33,000 nucleotides of DNA from Isoptericola variabilis (GCF_001750215.1 NZ_LWGM01000009.1:1-33000), one strand, 5' to 3'. Positions 21,124-29,765 are shown, counted from the stretch's first letter. Numbers and translations are program-made. The notes: a model not told the origin generated them from the sequence alone.

Positions 21124-22815
21124 TCACTGCCTCGGAGGGACATGGACGCCGAAGCGCTGCAGCGCGAGCGCCAGCTGCCACCACGCGTCGTCGGTCGCCC
21201 CCAGCTTCACCGCGTGCGCGGCGCCTTTTTCCAGCTGAGCGATCAGCTCCGCTTCGGCGTCATCACGCTCCAGGGCATAGCGCACGTCAAGCAGGTGAGA
21301 CGCGTCCCGCTCCGCGTACATGGCCACGTGGTCGAGGAAGATCGTCAGGGCGCGCGACGCTCGCCGCCGTCTGCGTGCCTTCGCCTCCTCTTCGTCCTGA
21401 GATGCCGCCGTGGCGCACTGCGCAGAAGCGGTTCCGCCGTCCGCCACTTCCTCAGCTGGCCCGATGAGCCTCGGCACGACGACATGCATCCGATTGCTCC
21501 ACAGGCGGGCGAAGGCGGCGTCGTCAGAGAGGTTCACCACGGTGCCGATCTCACGGGGCTCGTCCTGGAGCAACGTCTCGCGAAGGCCCGCGACCTCGTA
21601 GGCGAAGCGCAGCAAGTTGTCGTCCGTCAGGGATGCACCCACGACGAGCAGGTGCTTGATCATCATCAGCGACTGGACGAGCGAGCCGACCGGCTTCCAG
21701 CGCGCGTCGTAACCGACGAACGCACTGCGGGAGAGCACGATCGTGTCTGGCTCAGCAACGTCGCCGTGCATCTTGAGGACCCACGGCCGGCCCGGCTGCG
21801 TGCGCTGCCATGGAAGCCTGCGAATCGCCGCGTGGCCCTCGACGACTTCCGCCGCCGAAGCAGCCTCGACGGCCCGCTCGTACAGCCTGTCGTAGTTGGT
21901 GGTCGCCGCCTCAGGGATCCGCATCCCGGCGAGCAGGGCATGGGCCAAGCTCGGCCGGGAGGGATGCGCGGTAAGCACCTCTGCCACCGCCTGGCCGAGC
22001 GCATGCTGACTGTGCGGCTTGCCAGCCCGTGCCAGTTCCACCTGGAGCAGCTCGGCTTGCTCGAGCGGTCCCAGAGCCTTCATCGAACCGAGGCTGTCGA
22101 GGGCTAGGTGGCGCACGAGCTCCTTCAGCAGGTCCGACCAGGATGGTAGGCCGGCAGCCATGCTGACACCCGCGCCGAAGAAGAGGGCGACGTCTCCCTC
22201 CGCGATCTGCTCTCCCAGTTCGGCGGCCCGCTCACGGTCCGCCTCGCCTAGGTTCGGTGTGGAGCCAGCAATCCGACGGCGGTGCTGAAGGGCGGAGTAG
22301 TCGCCGCGGCTGAAAGCGACGATGGCGACGTCGACGCTGTGCTCCCGCGCGGCTTCAGTGAGCTCGTCGAGCAGCGCCGCGATGAGGCGGCCACGACGGT
22401 CGCCCAAGCCTCCGCCCGAGGACCCCAGCACGGGCACCGCGATGAGCGGTACGTCCCGTCCGGCGCTGGTGGCACGCGCATGCAGATCCGTATCAGGCTG
22501 CGTCACGATTGCCTCGACCGCTCGACGACCGATCTTGCCGACCTCCGCTGGGTCCGGCGATATGGCGTCGACGAACCACACCTCTGGACCGCGACCGTCC
22601 ACGCCCTTTGCACGCGCAACCGCACCCGTCGTCCAACCATCCGGTCGCACGGCACGCCAGTCACCGCCCGGCGGCTGGACGGCGTCGCGCCAGTGGTCTA
22701 CAACGTGGAAGTAGGCGTCCGTCGGGACGATCAAGGCGTCGCAGGCAAGGTCCTGCAGGCGGCCGTTGGCGACAAAGAGATGGCCGGGCGTCATGCATCG
22801 AGTATTGACACGCAT
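21124..22815 (-). CDS. Macro-like/SIR2 fusion protein, candidate NADase effector
   Basis: 563 residues. The N-terminal ~180 residues look macro-domain-like: LQDLACDALIVPTDA (21-35) matches the usual GDIT-DAIVN region, and VPVLGSSGGGLGDRRGRLI (127-145) matches the Gly-rich loop region. A SIR2-type domain follows (about 200-420): GAGVSMAAGLPSW from 214, TTNYD (305-309), KMHGD (348-352) and LVVGASLTDDN (390-400). N307 and H350 are the likely catalytic pair for NAD hydrolysis. A charged helical tail (about 460-563) contains EEEAKARRRRR. The ATG at 22815 is preferred over the ATG at 22794 because AAGG lies about 6 nt upstream. SIR2 proteins in defence islands commonly deplete NAD on phage infection; the macro-like part may bind ADP-ribose or a NAD-derived signal (inference). 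The SIR2 call is secure, the macro call moderate. Confidence 0.85.
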   Translation of the reverse strand: MRVNTRCMTPGHLFVANGRLQDLACDALIVPTDAYFHVVDHWRDAVQPPGGDWRAVRPDGWTTGAVARAKGVDGRGPEVWFVDAISPDPAEVGKIGRRAVEAIVTQPDTDLHARATSAGRDVPLIAVPVLGSSGGGLGDRRGRLIAALLDELTEAAREHSVDVAIVAFSRGDYSALQHRRRIAGSTPNLGEADRERAAELGEQIAEGDVALFFGAGVSMAAGLPSWSDLLKELVRHLALDSLGSMKALGPLEQAELLQVELARAGKPHSQHALGQAVAEVLTAHPSRPSLAHALLAGMRIPEAATTNYDRLYERAVEAASAAEVVEGHAAIRRLPWQRTQPGRPWVLKMHGDVAEPDTIVLSRSAFVGYDARWKPVGSLVQSLMMIKHLLVVGASLTDDNLLRFAYEVAGLRETLLQDEPREIGTVVNLSDDAAFARLWSNRMHVVVPRLIGPAEEVADGGTASAQCATAASQDEEEAKARRRRRASRALTIFLDHVAMYAERDASHLLDVRYALERDDAEAELIAQLEKGAAHAVKLGATDDAWWQLALALQRFGVHVPPRQ

Positions 22816-23015
22816 CGCTGACCTTCAGTGCGTCGCCGCGCCGCATCGCGATATCAGGAGCTCCCTCGCCCGACATCTCATGGTGCGGCGGCGGCGCACC
22901 GGGTGAATGTCGTGGCCCGATCGTGGGCGTGCCGGCAGACAAGGACCACTCATCGGCATCGCCACCGGTATGGTCCGAAATGGACCCATACGCCTGAGCA
23001 AGCGACGGAGAATTC
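22816..23015. promoter_or_regulatory. Divergent intergenic region between the SIR2 and McrBC operons
   Basis: 200 bp separating two divergently transcribed operons, so both promoters should lie here. No convincing -35/-10 pair could be assigned; TATGGT at 22969 is only a -10-like possibility. It contains the imperfect inverted repeat listed separately, placed closer to the McrBC side. The SIR2 gene has a recognisable SD (AAGG, 22822-22825 region, complementary strand), and the rightward gene has GGAG at 23007-23010. Confidence 0.55.
22969..22990. repeat. Imperfect inverted repeat, possible operator
   Basis: Left arm TATGGTCC, spacer GAAAT, right arm GGACCCATA. The reverse complement of the right arm differs from the left arm only by one extra G. 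The position, about 26 bp before the rightward TTG start and within the divergent region, fits a repressor site covering one or both promoters. No functional proof. Confidence 0.4.
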
Positions 23016-23741
23016 TTGAGCGAGACGATGCCAGCGCCTTCACCGGGCCCTTCGGGGGATGTCCGCCGGGAGCTGGAGGCGCTTCTTGAGCGTGACGACT
23101 CTCGGGTCGGGAGCGTGTACCGGGCCTCGAAGCGTGGGCTCGACGCTCGGAAGATCGCCGATGAGCTCGGGGTGAGCACTTCGGGCTTTGTGTCCAACAA
23201 CCGGGCAGTCATCTCTCTCCTGCTTGAAGGGATGGTCCCGCGAAGCCCCGGCATCGCGCGGGCGGCCGCGGGGCGGATCGGTTCGCTGTTACGCCACGCC
23301 GAGCTGTCGCGAGAGGCACGCCGGTACCTCGAGGGCGCTGAGCGCCGGGCGCGTACGGCCGCCAACAGCATCGGGCCGCGGATCCCTGCAGCCGCGTCAG
23401 GAGTCCCTCGCCAGAGTGCACCCACGCCCCAGCGGCGCGCGCGCCCCGCGCAAGACGCCCTCACGCCCGCCCTGCGGCGTCTTGTCGAAGCGATCGACAG
23501 CGAGACGGGGCTGGACGCGCTGGAGTACCGCGGCCTCCTCTCGGTCACCGACCCGGTTGGCGCGGCGGAGCGGCTCCTCAATCTGCCTACCGCGAGTCAG
23601 ACCTTCGTCGATCTGGAGCGCGTTGAGCGGCTCGACCTTGCGCTCGAGCGAATAGTCCTCGACCACGCGGACGCGTTCTCCGAGCGCACTGTGCAGAGGG
23701 CGAAGGCTCGCCTGAGGTACTACGAGGGGGTCAAGTCATGA
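23016..23741 (+). CDS. McrBC-linked small protein with possible HTH
   Basis: 241-residue protein I do not recognise as a named family. A TTG start at 23016 is chosen because GGAG (23007-23010) lies 5 nt upstream; the first ATG in frame (23028) is too far from it. Residues 42-70 (LDARKIADELGVSTSGFVSNNRAVISLLLEG) look like a helix-turn-helix. A Pro/Ala/Arg-rich linker spans about 120-150. The C-terminal half (150-241) is helical and charged. Its stop overlaps the mcrB start (ATGA), so it is translated with McrBC. It may be a DNA-binding specificity subunit, or a regulator acting at the adjacent inverted repeat. Confidence 0.8.
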   Translation: MSETMPAPSPGPSGDVRRELEALLERDDSRVGSVYRASKRGLDARKIADELGVSTSGFVSNNRAVISLLLEGMVPRSPGIARAAAGRIGSLLRHAELSREARRYLEGAERRARTAANSIGPRIPAAASGVPRQSAPTPQRRARPAQDALTPALRRLVEAIDSETGLDALEYRGLLSVTDPVGAAERLLNLPTASQTFVDLERVERLDLALERIVLDHADAFSERTVQRAKARLRYYEGVKS

Positions 23742-26638
23742 CGGCTGCGCTCGGGGGCGTAGACGCCGAGCTGGTCGAGACCACGGCCGCACGGTTCTTG
23801 CGGGCGCTCGCGGATGGTGACTCAGCCTTCACCCCGGGGCGCGCCGTCTGGGGCGACGAGCAGCTGCTCGAGCTGGAAATCGCTTACGTAGGCCAGCCTG
23901 ACGTCAGCGGCGCATCGTTTGAGGAGAAGCTGGCCAAGCAGTTCGAGGGCGTCTCGGATGAGGCCATCCAGCTCTTCGCCGAGATCTACTACCTCAACCT
24001 TCTGCCGCTCAGGGACTACAAGGGTGACACGAAGCGGCGGCTCATTCGAGCCGTCCTCGACCTCATGTCGCTGCCCGTCGACTTGCCACCGGATCTCGCT
24101 GAAGCTCTCGACGCAGGCGTCTTCAAGGGCGGCGTTGCGTTCAAGACCAGGCGATACCAGCAGCTCGCGCTTCTCGTGACCTTCGCGCAGACCTTCAGGT
24201 CCCTCGCGCCGGAGCAGCGGGCCGGCGCAATGGCGGATCCGCGCGCGTTCCGCGCGGTCCTGGACGGCGTGACGGCGCATGGTGAGCCGGCCCAGCGGCA
24301 CGCGCTCCTGTACCTCGCTTGGCCGTCGTTCTTCCTGCCCATCGTCAACGGTGACCACCGCCGCGCGATCCGTCGAACGTTCGCCGATCGGCTCGATGGA
24401 CTGACCGACGACGTCGATGCGGACCTGCGAGAGATCTACGACTCACTCGTCGCCGAGGTCGGAGGCCGCGTGCCGCTGTATGACGAACCGTGGAAGTCAC
24501 GATGGTCCCCCTCTTCCCCGGCCGCTGCAGCGCTCGCAGATCCCTGGGCGGACTTCATGAAGTGGGCGGCGCGGTTCGCCGCCGAGATCGACCTCGACCG
24601 AGAGGAGCGGGACTACAAGGAGGTTTCCGCTCGGCGCTTCGCGGCCGTCCTCGATCGCATCGCCGCTGGCGACCGCGAGTGGATCACCGACTTTAAGGCA
24701 GCGGTCAACGTCAACCTGCTCGCTCGCTACTTCCAGATGGCCCTCCGGGACGAGGTCGCGGAGCACCCGGACGAGCTGGGACCGATCCTGACCCACGTCG
24801 TCGAGCGGCCGTTCGACGTCACGGCGGCCGACCGGCTCCAGGCGGAGCTCAAGTCACTCTCGTCGCACTCCTCCTACACGCCGGGTAACGCGGCGAGCCT
24901 GGCATCGCTCTTGTTGATGTCGCAGGACCCGACGCAGTTTCCGCCGTATCGGCCGACACCGGTCTCCAAGGCGCTCGCCCTCACGGGCCAGCCGTCGACA
25001 CCGAGCCGCCCGAGCGAGCGGCTCGAGGCGCTGATCACCCTGTGCGACGAGCTTCTGGAACGCGCGTCCGACCACGGGATCGAGCTTCGCGATCGCCTAG
25101 ACGCACAGGGACTCCTGTGGACCGTCGTCGCGGCGCAGCCGCCCAGCTCTTGGTCGGAGCAGGACAAGGCAGCCTTCCTCGCATGGCGCGGCGAGACGCC
25201 CACGGAGCTCGCTACTGCTCCTCGATCGGCGTGGCTCGTCCGTCCCGACTCGGCCTCTGGGCGTCCCGGAGGGGCGCCGAACCTGGCGCTGGCGGCATCT
25301 CACCTCCGCGAGGTCGACAGCTCCATCCAGCTCGACGAGCTTCGCCGGGTGATCGACGAGGACTATGCGGATCTCACGTACGCCAGCAAGGGAGAGCTGC
25401 TCGACGACTTCGACGCCTTCCTCCGTCGCTTCAAGCTCGGTGATGCGCTTCTGGTCGCGGACGGAGAGCGCGTCCACGTCGGGGTCGTCGCCGGGCCAGC
25501 GACCTATGACGCCTCCGACAAGCCGAGCCTGCGCCGGGACGTCGAGTGGACCACCGAGGTGCCCCTTGCCGTCGTGCCGGCAAGTCTGCGTGCCACGATG
25601 CAGACGCCGCACCGCGTGGTGGAGCTGACGCAATTTCTCGAGGACATCGAGCGGCTCGAGTCGAGCCCCGCGGACGCCGCGGCGCGGGTGGCCGAGTTCA
25701 GACCTCCTACCGACGGGCTGGCGAAGCAGCTCCACGTCGACCGGCGCTGGCTCGACGAGTTCGCCGAGGTGCTGTCCGAACGCAAGCAGGCGATCTTTTA
25801 CGGGCCTCCAGGAACAGGAAAAACCTACCTCGCTCTGCACCTGGCGGCCCACCTCGCTGGGGATCGCTCGAGGGTCCGGCTGGTGCAGTTCCACCCGGCG
25901 TACAGCTACGAGGACTTCTTCGAGGGCTACCGCCCGACGCCCGAGGGCACCTTCCAGCTCAGGCCCGGACCCTTGCGCAAGCTGGTGGACAAGGCGCGAA
26001 TGGATCCGTCCTCGCCCTACGTCCTGGTGATCGACGAGATCAACCGCGGCAACCTCGCGAAGATCTTCGGGGAGCTCTACTTCCTGCTCGAGTATCGTGA
26101 CGAGCAGATTGATCTTCTCTATGGTGCGGACTCGGCGGTGCCGTTCTCTCTGCCCCCGAACGTGTACGTGATCGGCACGATGAACACTGCTGATCGGTCG
26201 ATCGCGCTCCTGGACACCGCGATGCGGCGCCGGTTCGCCTTCTTCGAGCTCCACCCTTCCTCGGAACCGATACGCGGCCTGCTTCGGCGGTGGCTCGAGG
26301 GCAGAGGAGCAAGCACCTTGGCGGCCGATCTGCTGGATGCGCTCAACGAAGAGATCGGTGATCCCGAAGCTGCCGTGGGCCCGGCGTACTTCATGCGCAA
26401 GGGTGCAGACACGCCAGAGGGCATCGACCGGATCTGGCGCACGGCGATCCTGCCGCTGATGGAAGAGCGGCACTACGGCGACGGCACCGACGTGCACGTG
26501 CGCTACGCGATGGACGCGATTGGCGACAAGGTGGCATCGAGCGCGGCCGTGCTCTCGGCTGCGTCGGTGTCCCAGTCTGGCCACCTCAGTGATGGCGATG
26601 TCGTTGGCAACGGCACCCAAGAGCCTGACGCTCGTTGA
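23738..26638 (+). CDS. mcrB: McrB-type GTPase of a modification-dependent restriction system
   Basis: 966-residue AAA+ motor subunit, about twice the length of E. coli McrB. Walker A is GPPGTGKT (689-696) and Walker B is LVIDEINRGN (D766-E767). The McrB signature MNTADRSIALLDTAMRRRF begins at M815. The N-terminal ~480 residues are helical and unrecognised. Residues about 495-635 (AWLVRPD, then FKLGDALLVADGERVHVGVVAGPATYD, then RDVEWTTEVPLAVVP) match the layout of PUA/EVE-like modified-base reader domains, which would flip and read modified cytosine or another base. It acts with McrC in DNA translocation and cleavage. The ATG overlaps the upstream stop (ATGA), and its end overlaps mcrC by about 40 bp. 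Confidence 0.92.
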   Translation: MTAALGGVDAELVETTAARFLRALADGDSAFTPGRAVWGDEQLLELEIAYVGQPDVSGASFEEKLAKQFEGVSDEAIQLFAEIYYLNLLPLRDYKGDTKRRLIRAVLDLMSLPVDLPPDLAEALDAGVFKGGVAFKTRRYQQLALLVTFAQTFRSLAPEQRAGAMADPRAFRAVLDGVTAHGEPAQRHALLYLAWPSFFLPIVNGDHRRAIRRTFADRLDGLTDDVDADLREIYDSLVAEVGGRVPLYDEPWKSRWSPSSPAAAALADPWADFMKWAARFAAEIDLDREERDYKEVSARRFAAVLDRIAAGDREWITDFKAAVNVNLLARYFQMALRDEVAEHPDELGPILTHVVERPFDVTAADRLQAELKSLSSHSSYTPGNAASLASLLLMSQDPTQFPPYRPTPVSKALALTGQPSTPSRPSERLEALITLCDELLERASDHGIELRDRLDAQGLLWTVVAAQPPSSWSEQDKAAFLAWRGETPTELATAPRSAWLVRPDSASGRPGGAPNLALAASHLREVDSSIQLDELRRVIDEDYADLTYASKGELLDDFDAFLRRFKLGDALLVADGERVHVGVVAGPATYDASDKPSLRRDVEWTTEVPLAVVPASLRATMQTPHRVVELTQFLEDIERLESSPADAAARVAEFRPPTDGLAKQLHVDRRWLDEFAEVLSERKQAIFYGPPGTGKTYLALHLAAHLAGDRSRVRLVQFHPAYSYEDFFEGYRPTPEGTFQLRPGPLRKLVDKARMDPSSPYVLVIDEINRGNLAKIFGELYFLLEYRDEQIDLLYGADSAVPFSLPPNVYVIGTMNTADRSIALLDTAMRRRFAFFELHPSSEPIRGLLRRWLEGRGASTLAADLLDALNEEIGDPEAAVGPAYFMRKGADTPEGIDRIWRTAILPLMEERHYGDGTDVHVRYAMDAIGDKVASSAAVLSAASVSQSGHLSDGDVVGNGTQEPDAR

Positions 26639-27794
26639 GGGCGGCCCGTCGGTCGAGGTTGAGCTGGCCGACGACGTTGTCGAGGCGTTGGCGCAGATCG
26701 CCGACGTGAGAGCCCAGCGGACCGGTGCGTCCGGTCGATGGGTGATCGCCGCTGGCACCAAGGTCGGCGTGGTCCGTGTCGGTGATCTCCAGGTGACCGT
26801 CCAGCCGAAGGTGCCGATCTCGAGGCTGGTGTTCCTCCTGGGGTACGGGCGGCGTCGAGCGTTCTGGCTGGACGACGATGTGCAGCTCGACGAGCACGTC
26901 GACCTGCCCGAGGCGCTGGCCGAGGCATTGCTTCAAGCCTCAGCCAAGGCGCTACGACGGGGGCTCCTTCAGGGGTACGTCACTGTCGACGAGTCGGCGA
27001 AGGTCCTCCGCGGCCGCATCCGCGAGGCCGACCAGTTCCGACAGCACTTCGGGCGCATGGTCCCGCTCGAGGTGACGTACGACGAGTACACCACCGACAT
27101 CCCCGAGAACCGGCTGATCCTCTCCGCTGCCATCCGCGCACTCCGAGCGCCCGGACTGCATCCGGACACGGTGCGAAGGCTTCGTCGCCTGCGCCTGGAT
27201 CTCTCCGAGGTGACGCCGCTGCCCGCCGGGGCGCCGCTCCCGCGCTGGACGCCGAGCCGGCTGAACGAGCGGTACGGCTCTGCCCTCGCGATCGCAGAGC
27301 TGATCCTAATCGGATGGTCCTTCGAGCAGAGATGGGGGCACCTCAACGTCAGCGGCTACGTGGTCTCGATGGCGCAGATCTTCGAGGACTTCGTCTGCGT
27401 CGCGCTGGCAACGGCGCTGAAGCGCTTGACGGGAGGGGCGGCCACGTTCCAAGACGGCATGTTTCTTGACGTAGATCGCCGGGTACGTGTCCGTCCGGAC
27501 TTCGTGTGGCGGCGAACCGGAACGCCGATCATCGTGGCCGACGCAAAGTACAAAGCCGAGAAGCCCGCCGGGTTTCCGCAAGCCGACCTGTACCAGATGC
27601 TTGCCTACTGCACGGTGCTTGGCCTGGAGCGTGGTCACTTAGTTTATGCAGCGGGCGAGGCGGACGAGACCGTGCATCGCGTCACTGGCTCGCCCATCGA
27701 GATTCGATGCCATGCCCTCGACCTGAGCTTCCAGCCGCGCGAGTTGTTAGGGCGGATCGACAACCTCGCGGGGACGCTGGTGGAACTTGGCTAG
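26592..27794 (+). CDS. mcrC: McrC-type endonuclease subunit
   Basis: Nuclease partner of McrB, about 400 residues. A PD-(D/E)xK-type active site is visible: RPDF with D303, then IIVADAKYK with D317 and K319. The N-terminal ~110 residues are the beta-rich part expected to bind the McrB ring (GRWVIAAGTKVGVVRVGDLQVTVQPKVPI). The true start is uncertain. The frame is open from 26520, and ATG codons at 26592 and 26598 both fall within the mcrB 3' end, giving a 41-47 bp overlap; no clear SD was found. Either way the subunits are coupled. The stop is a TAG at 27792-27794. Confidence 0.9.
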   Translation: MAMSLATAPKSLTLVEGGPSVEVELADDVVEALAQIADVRAQRTGASGRWVIAAGTKVGVVRVGDLQVTVQPKVPISRLVFLLGYGRRRAFWLDDDVQLDEHVDLPEALAEALLQASAKALRRGLLQGYVTVDESAKVLRGRIREADQFRQHFGRMVPLEVTYDEYTTDIPENRLILSAAIRALRAPGLHPDTVRRLRRLRLDLSEVTPLPAGAPLPRWTPSRLNERYGSALAIAELILIGWSFEQRWGHLNVSGYVVSMAQIFEDFVCVALATALKRLTGGAATFQDGMFLDVDRRVRVRPDFVWRRTGTPIIVADAKYKAEKPAGFPQADLYQMLAYCTVLGLERGHLVYAAGEADETVHRVTGSPIEIRCHALDLSFQPRELLGRIDNLAGTLVELG

Positions 27795-27841
27795 GCCGTC
27801 ACTGCGACGACAGGTCGGGTCGGGCAATTGGGCGCAGGTTC

Positions 27842-28053
27842 ATCGCCGTCGCACTGGGTCACATGGCCACGGACATGAGCGAGGCGCTGCTGGTCGACTC
27901 GGTGCGGCTGGAGCGGCTGTCCGTGCGGGTCCTTGGCGAGCGGTGGGGCACGCCTAAGACATCGGCAACGTGGTGGTGTTCGTCGCCTCGTCCGCCGCGG
28001 CGTACGTGCACGGCCAGGTGCTCGCCGGCGACGGCGGGTGGATGGGGCGATAG
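27842..28053 (+). pseudogene. 3' remnant of a short-chain dehydrogenase gene
   Basis: Translating from 27842 gives GHMATDMSEALLVDS...RWGTPK; shifting frame by one base near 27958 continues DIGNVVVFVASSAAAYVHGQVLAGDGGWMGR to a TAG at 28051. This is the classical C-terminal end of SDR-family oxidoreductases (TDM, RWGTPxD, VFLAS, GQ, DGG motifs). The N-terminal Rossmann half (TGxxxGxG and YxxxK) is absent upstream, where mcrC ends at 27794. A one-base loss after CCTAAG explains the frameshift. It therefore appears to be a truncated, decayed gene at the edge of the defence island. Confidence 0.8.
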
Positions 28054-28073
28054 CCGCCGGGTGGGCGCCGGGC

Positions 28074-28574
28074 TCAGCTCCCGGTGCCCGCCCGCCGCCT
28101 GCCGGGTACGCGCGCCGCCCACCGCCATGCCAGGATTCCGTGGCCGGCCACCGCCACCGCGAAGCCCGCGGCGATGGCGACGACGGCGGCCGTCTGCGGC
28201 CCGGTCAGCTCCTCGGCCCCGAGGTCCTGAACGCCGATGACGACGCATTGCCACGCGAGGAACGCCGAACCTAGCGCGAGCAGCACTCCGCCCGTCCGCC
28301 GCGCGCCGAGCGCCACCGTGACGGCGCCCGGAATCGCGGCGAGCACAAAGAGCACGACGATCATCGCGGTCCCCGGCCACGAGAACCCCGTCTCGCCGCC
28401 GACCACGAGGTTCGCGAGGCGCATGAGGAGCCGGGCGGCGAGCCCGGCGACAAGGCCGGCAAGCGCCGCGGCGCCCAGGCCGCGCAGGACCCGTCGGCCA
28501 ACGGAGCGGCGGGGCGCCGAGAGCGAAGCGGACGGCGGCGTCGGCACCAGCGGGGCGGGAGTCGCTGCGGTCAT
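28074..28574 (-). CDS. Small four-helix membrane protein
   Basis: 166-residue protein of unknown function. After a Pro/Ser-rich, basic N-terminus come four hydrophobic segments (about 34-52, 70-89, 95-115 and 126-150) and a basic tail (RRRAGTGS). The arrangement suggests an integral inner-membrane protein with both ends in the cytoplasm. The ATG at 28574 has GGAGAGG about 8 nt upstream. It converges on the SDR remnant, ending 20 bp from it. No catalytic motif; I do not assign a family. Confidence 0.75.
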   Translation of the reverse strand: MTAATPAPLVPTPPSASLSAPRRSVGRRVLRGLGAAALAGLVAGLAARLLMRLANLVVGGETGFSWPGTAMIVVLFVLAAIPGAVTVALGARRTGGVLLALGSAFLAWQCVVIGVQDLGAEELTGPQTAAVVAIAAGFAVAVAGHGILAWRWAARVPGRRRAGTGS

Positions 28575-28712
28575 CGTCGGTGCCTCTCCGTCGAGGTGCG
28601 ATGGCGGTGCGCCGACGGCACGTCGTCGTCACCGCGTGGTGCCGCACAGCATGGCATCGGTCAGCGGCCGCGATGAAGTCCCCGACGTCCCGATCGCCCG
28701 GGTGAAACGCGG

Positions 28713-29765
28713 CTACCGCCGCGGGTCGATGACCGTCATGCCCGCCCGCCGGGCGTCGTGCAGGCCGGGCAGCAGCGCCGCGCCCTCCTCGAGCCCGACG
28801 ACATGCTCGACGAGGCCCTGCGGCCGCAGCGCGCCGACGGCGACGAGGGCGAGCATCTCGGGATAGTCGGCGGCGGCCATGCCGTGCGAGCCGAGCAGGT
28901 CCAGCTCCCAGGCGATGACCCGGCCCATCGGCAGGCGGGGGCGGGCGTCGTCGCCGAGCAGCAGGCCCACCTGCACGTGCTGGCCGCGGCGGCGCAGGCT
29001 CAGGACGGCGTCGGCGGCGGTCTGCTCGGAGCCGACGGCGTCGATCGCGACGTGCGCACCGACGCCGGTGAGGGCGTGGATCGCGGCGGGCACGTCGCGC
29101 CCGTCCGACAGGACGGTGTGCGCCGCGCCGGCGCGGCGGGCCGCCTCCAGGGCGCCCTCGTGCCGGTCGACGGCGATGACCTGGGCACCGAGGGCTGTGG
29201 CGATCATCGTGGCGGACAGGCCGACGCCGCCGGCGCCGACGACGGCGACCCACTCGCCGCGCTGCACGCGGGCGCGCCCGGCGACGGCGCGGTAGGCGGT
29301 CGCGAAGCGGCAGCCGAGGGCGGCCGCCGTCTCGAACGAGACGCCGTCGGGGATGGCCACGAGGTTGGTGTCGGCGGCGTGCAGCACCACCTGCTCGGCG
29401 TAGGAGCCCCAGTGCGTGAAGCCCGGCTGGGTCTGGTCTGGGCACACCTGCGCCTGGCCGGAGAGGCACCACTCGCACCGGCCGCAGCCGCACACGAACG
29501 GCACGGTGACGCGGTCGCCGACCTGCCAGCGCGTGACGCCGTCGCCGACCGCGCTGACCACGCCGGCCAGCTCGTGGCCGGGCACGTGGGGGAGCGCGGG
29601 GATGCCGTCGTCGTGCCCCGCCCACGCGTGCCAGTCGCTGAGGCACAGGCCGGTGGCGTGCACGTCCACGACGACGCCGCCGGCCGGGGCCTTCGGGTCG
29701 GGCACCTCGCGGACCTCGGTCGGGCCGGTGAACTGGTCGAAGACGATCGCGCGCACGAGCGGCAT
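28713..29765 (-). CDS. Zinc-dependent alcohol dehydrogenase (MDR superfamily)
   Basis: 350-residue medium-chain dehydrogenase, predicted to oxidise an alcohol or reduce an aldehyde with NAD(P). The catalytic zinc ligands appear as C41 and H64-E65 (GHE). The structural zinc Cys cluster is C94, C97, C100 and C108. The Rossmann nucleotide-binding motif GAGGVG is at 177-182, followed by VDRHEGALEAARRAGA. Length and motif order are typical of a complete enzyme. Substrate cannot be told. Gene-body GC and codon bias are stronger than in the defence genes, suggesting resident chromosome. The ATG at 29765 has only a weak SD. Confidence 0.9.
   Translation of the reverse strand: MPLVRAIVFDQFTGPTEVREVPDPKAPAGGVVVDVHATGLCLSDWHAWAGHDDGIPALPHVPGHELAGVVSAVGDGVTRWQVGDRVTVPFVCGCGRCEWCLSGQAQVCPDQTQPGFTHWGSYAEQVVLHAADTNLVAIPDGVSFETAAALGCRFATAYRAVAGRARVQRGEWVAVVGAGGVGLSATMIATALGAQVIAVDRHEGALEAARRAGAAHTVLSDGRDVPAAIHALTGVGAHVAIDAVGSEQTAADAVLSLRRRGQHVQVGLLLGDDARPRLPMGRVIAWELDLLGSHGMAAADYPEMLALVAVGALRPQGLVEHVVGLEEGAALLPGLHDARRAGMTVIDPRR

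Noticed and set aside
28069-28085. CCGGG-N7-CCCGG palindrome between the SDR remnant and the membrane-protein gene, considered as a bidirectional terminator
   Set aside because: Short stem overlapping the coding end, no U-tract, and such palindromes are common at this GC content.
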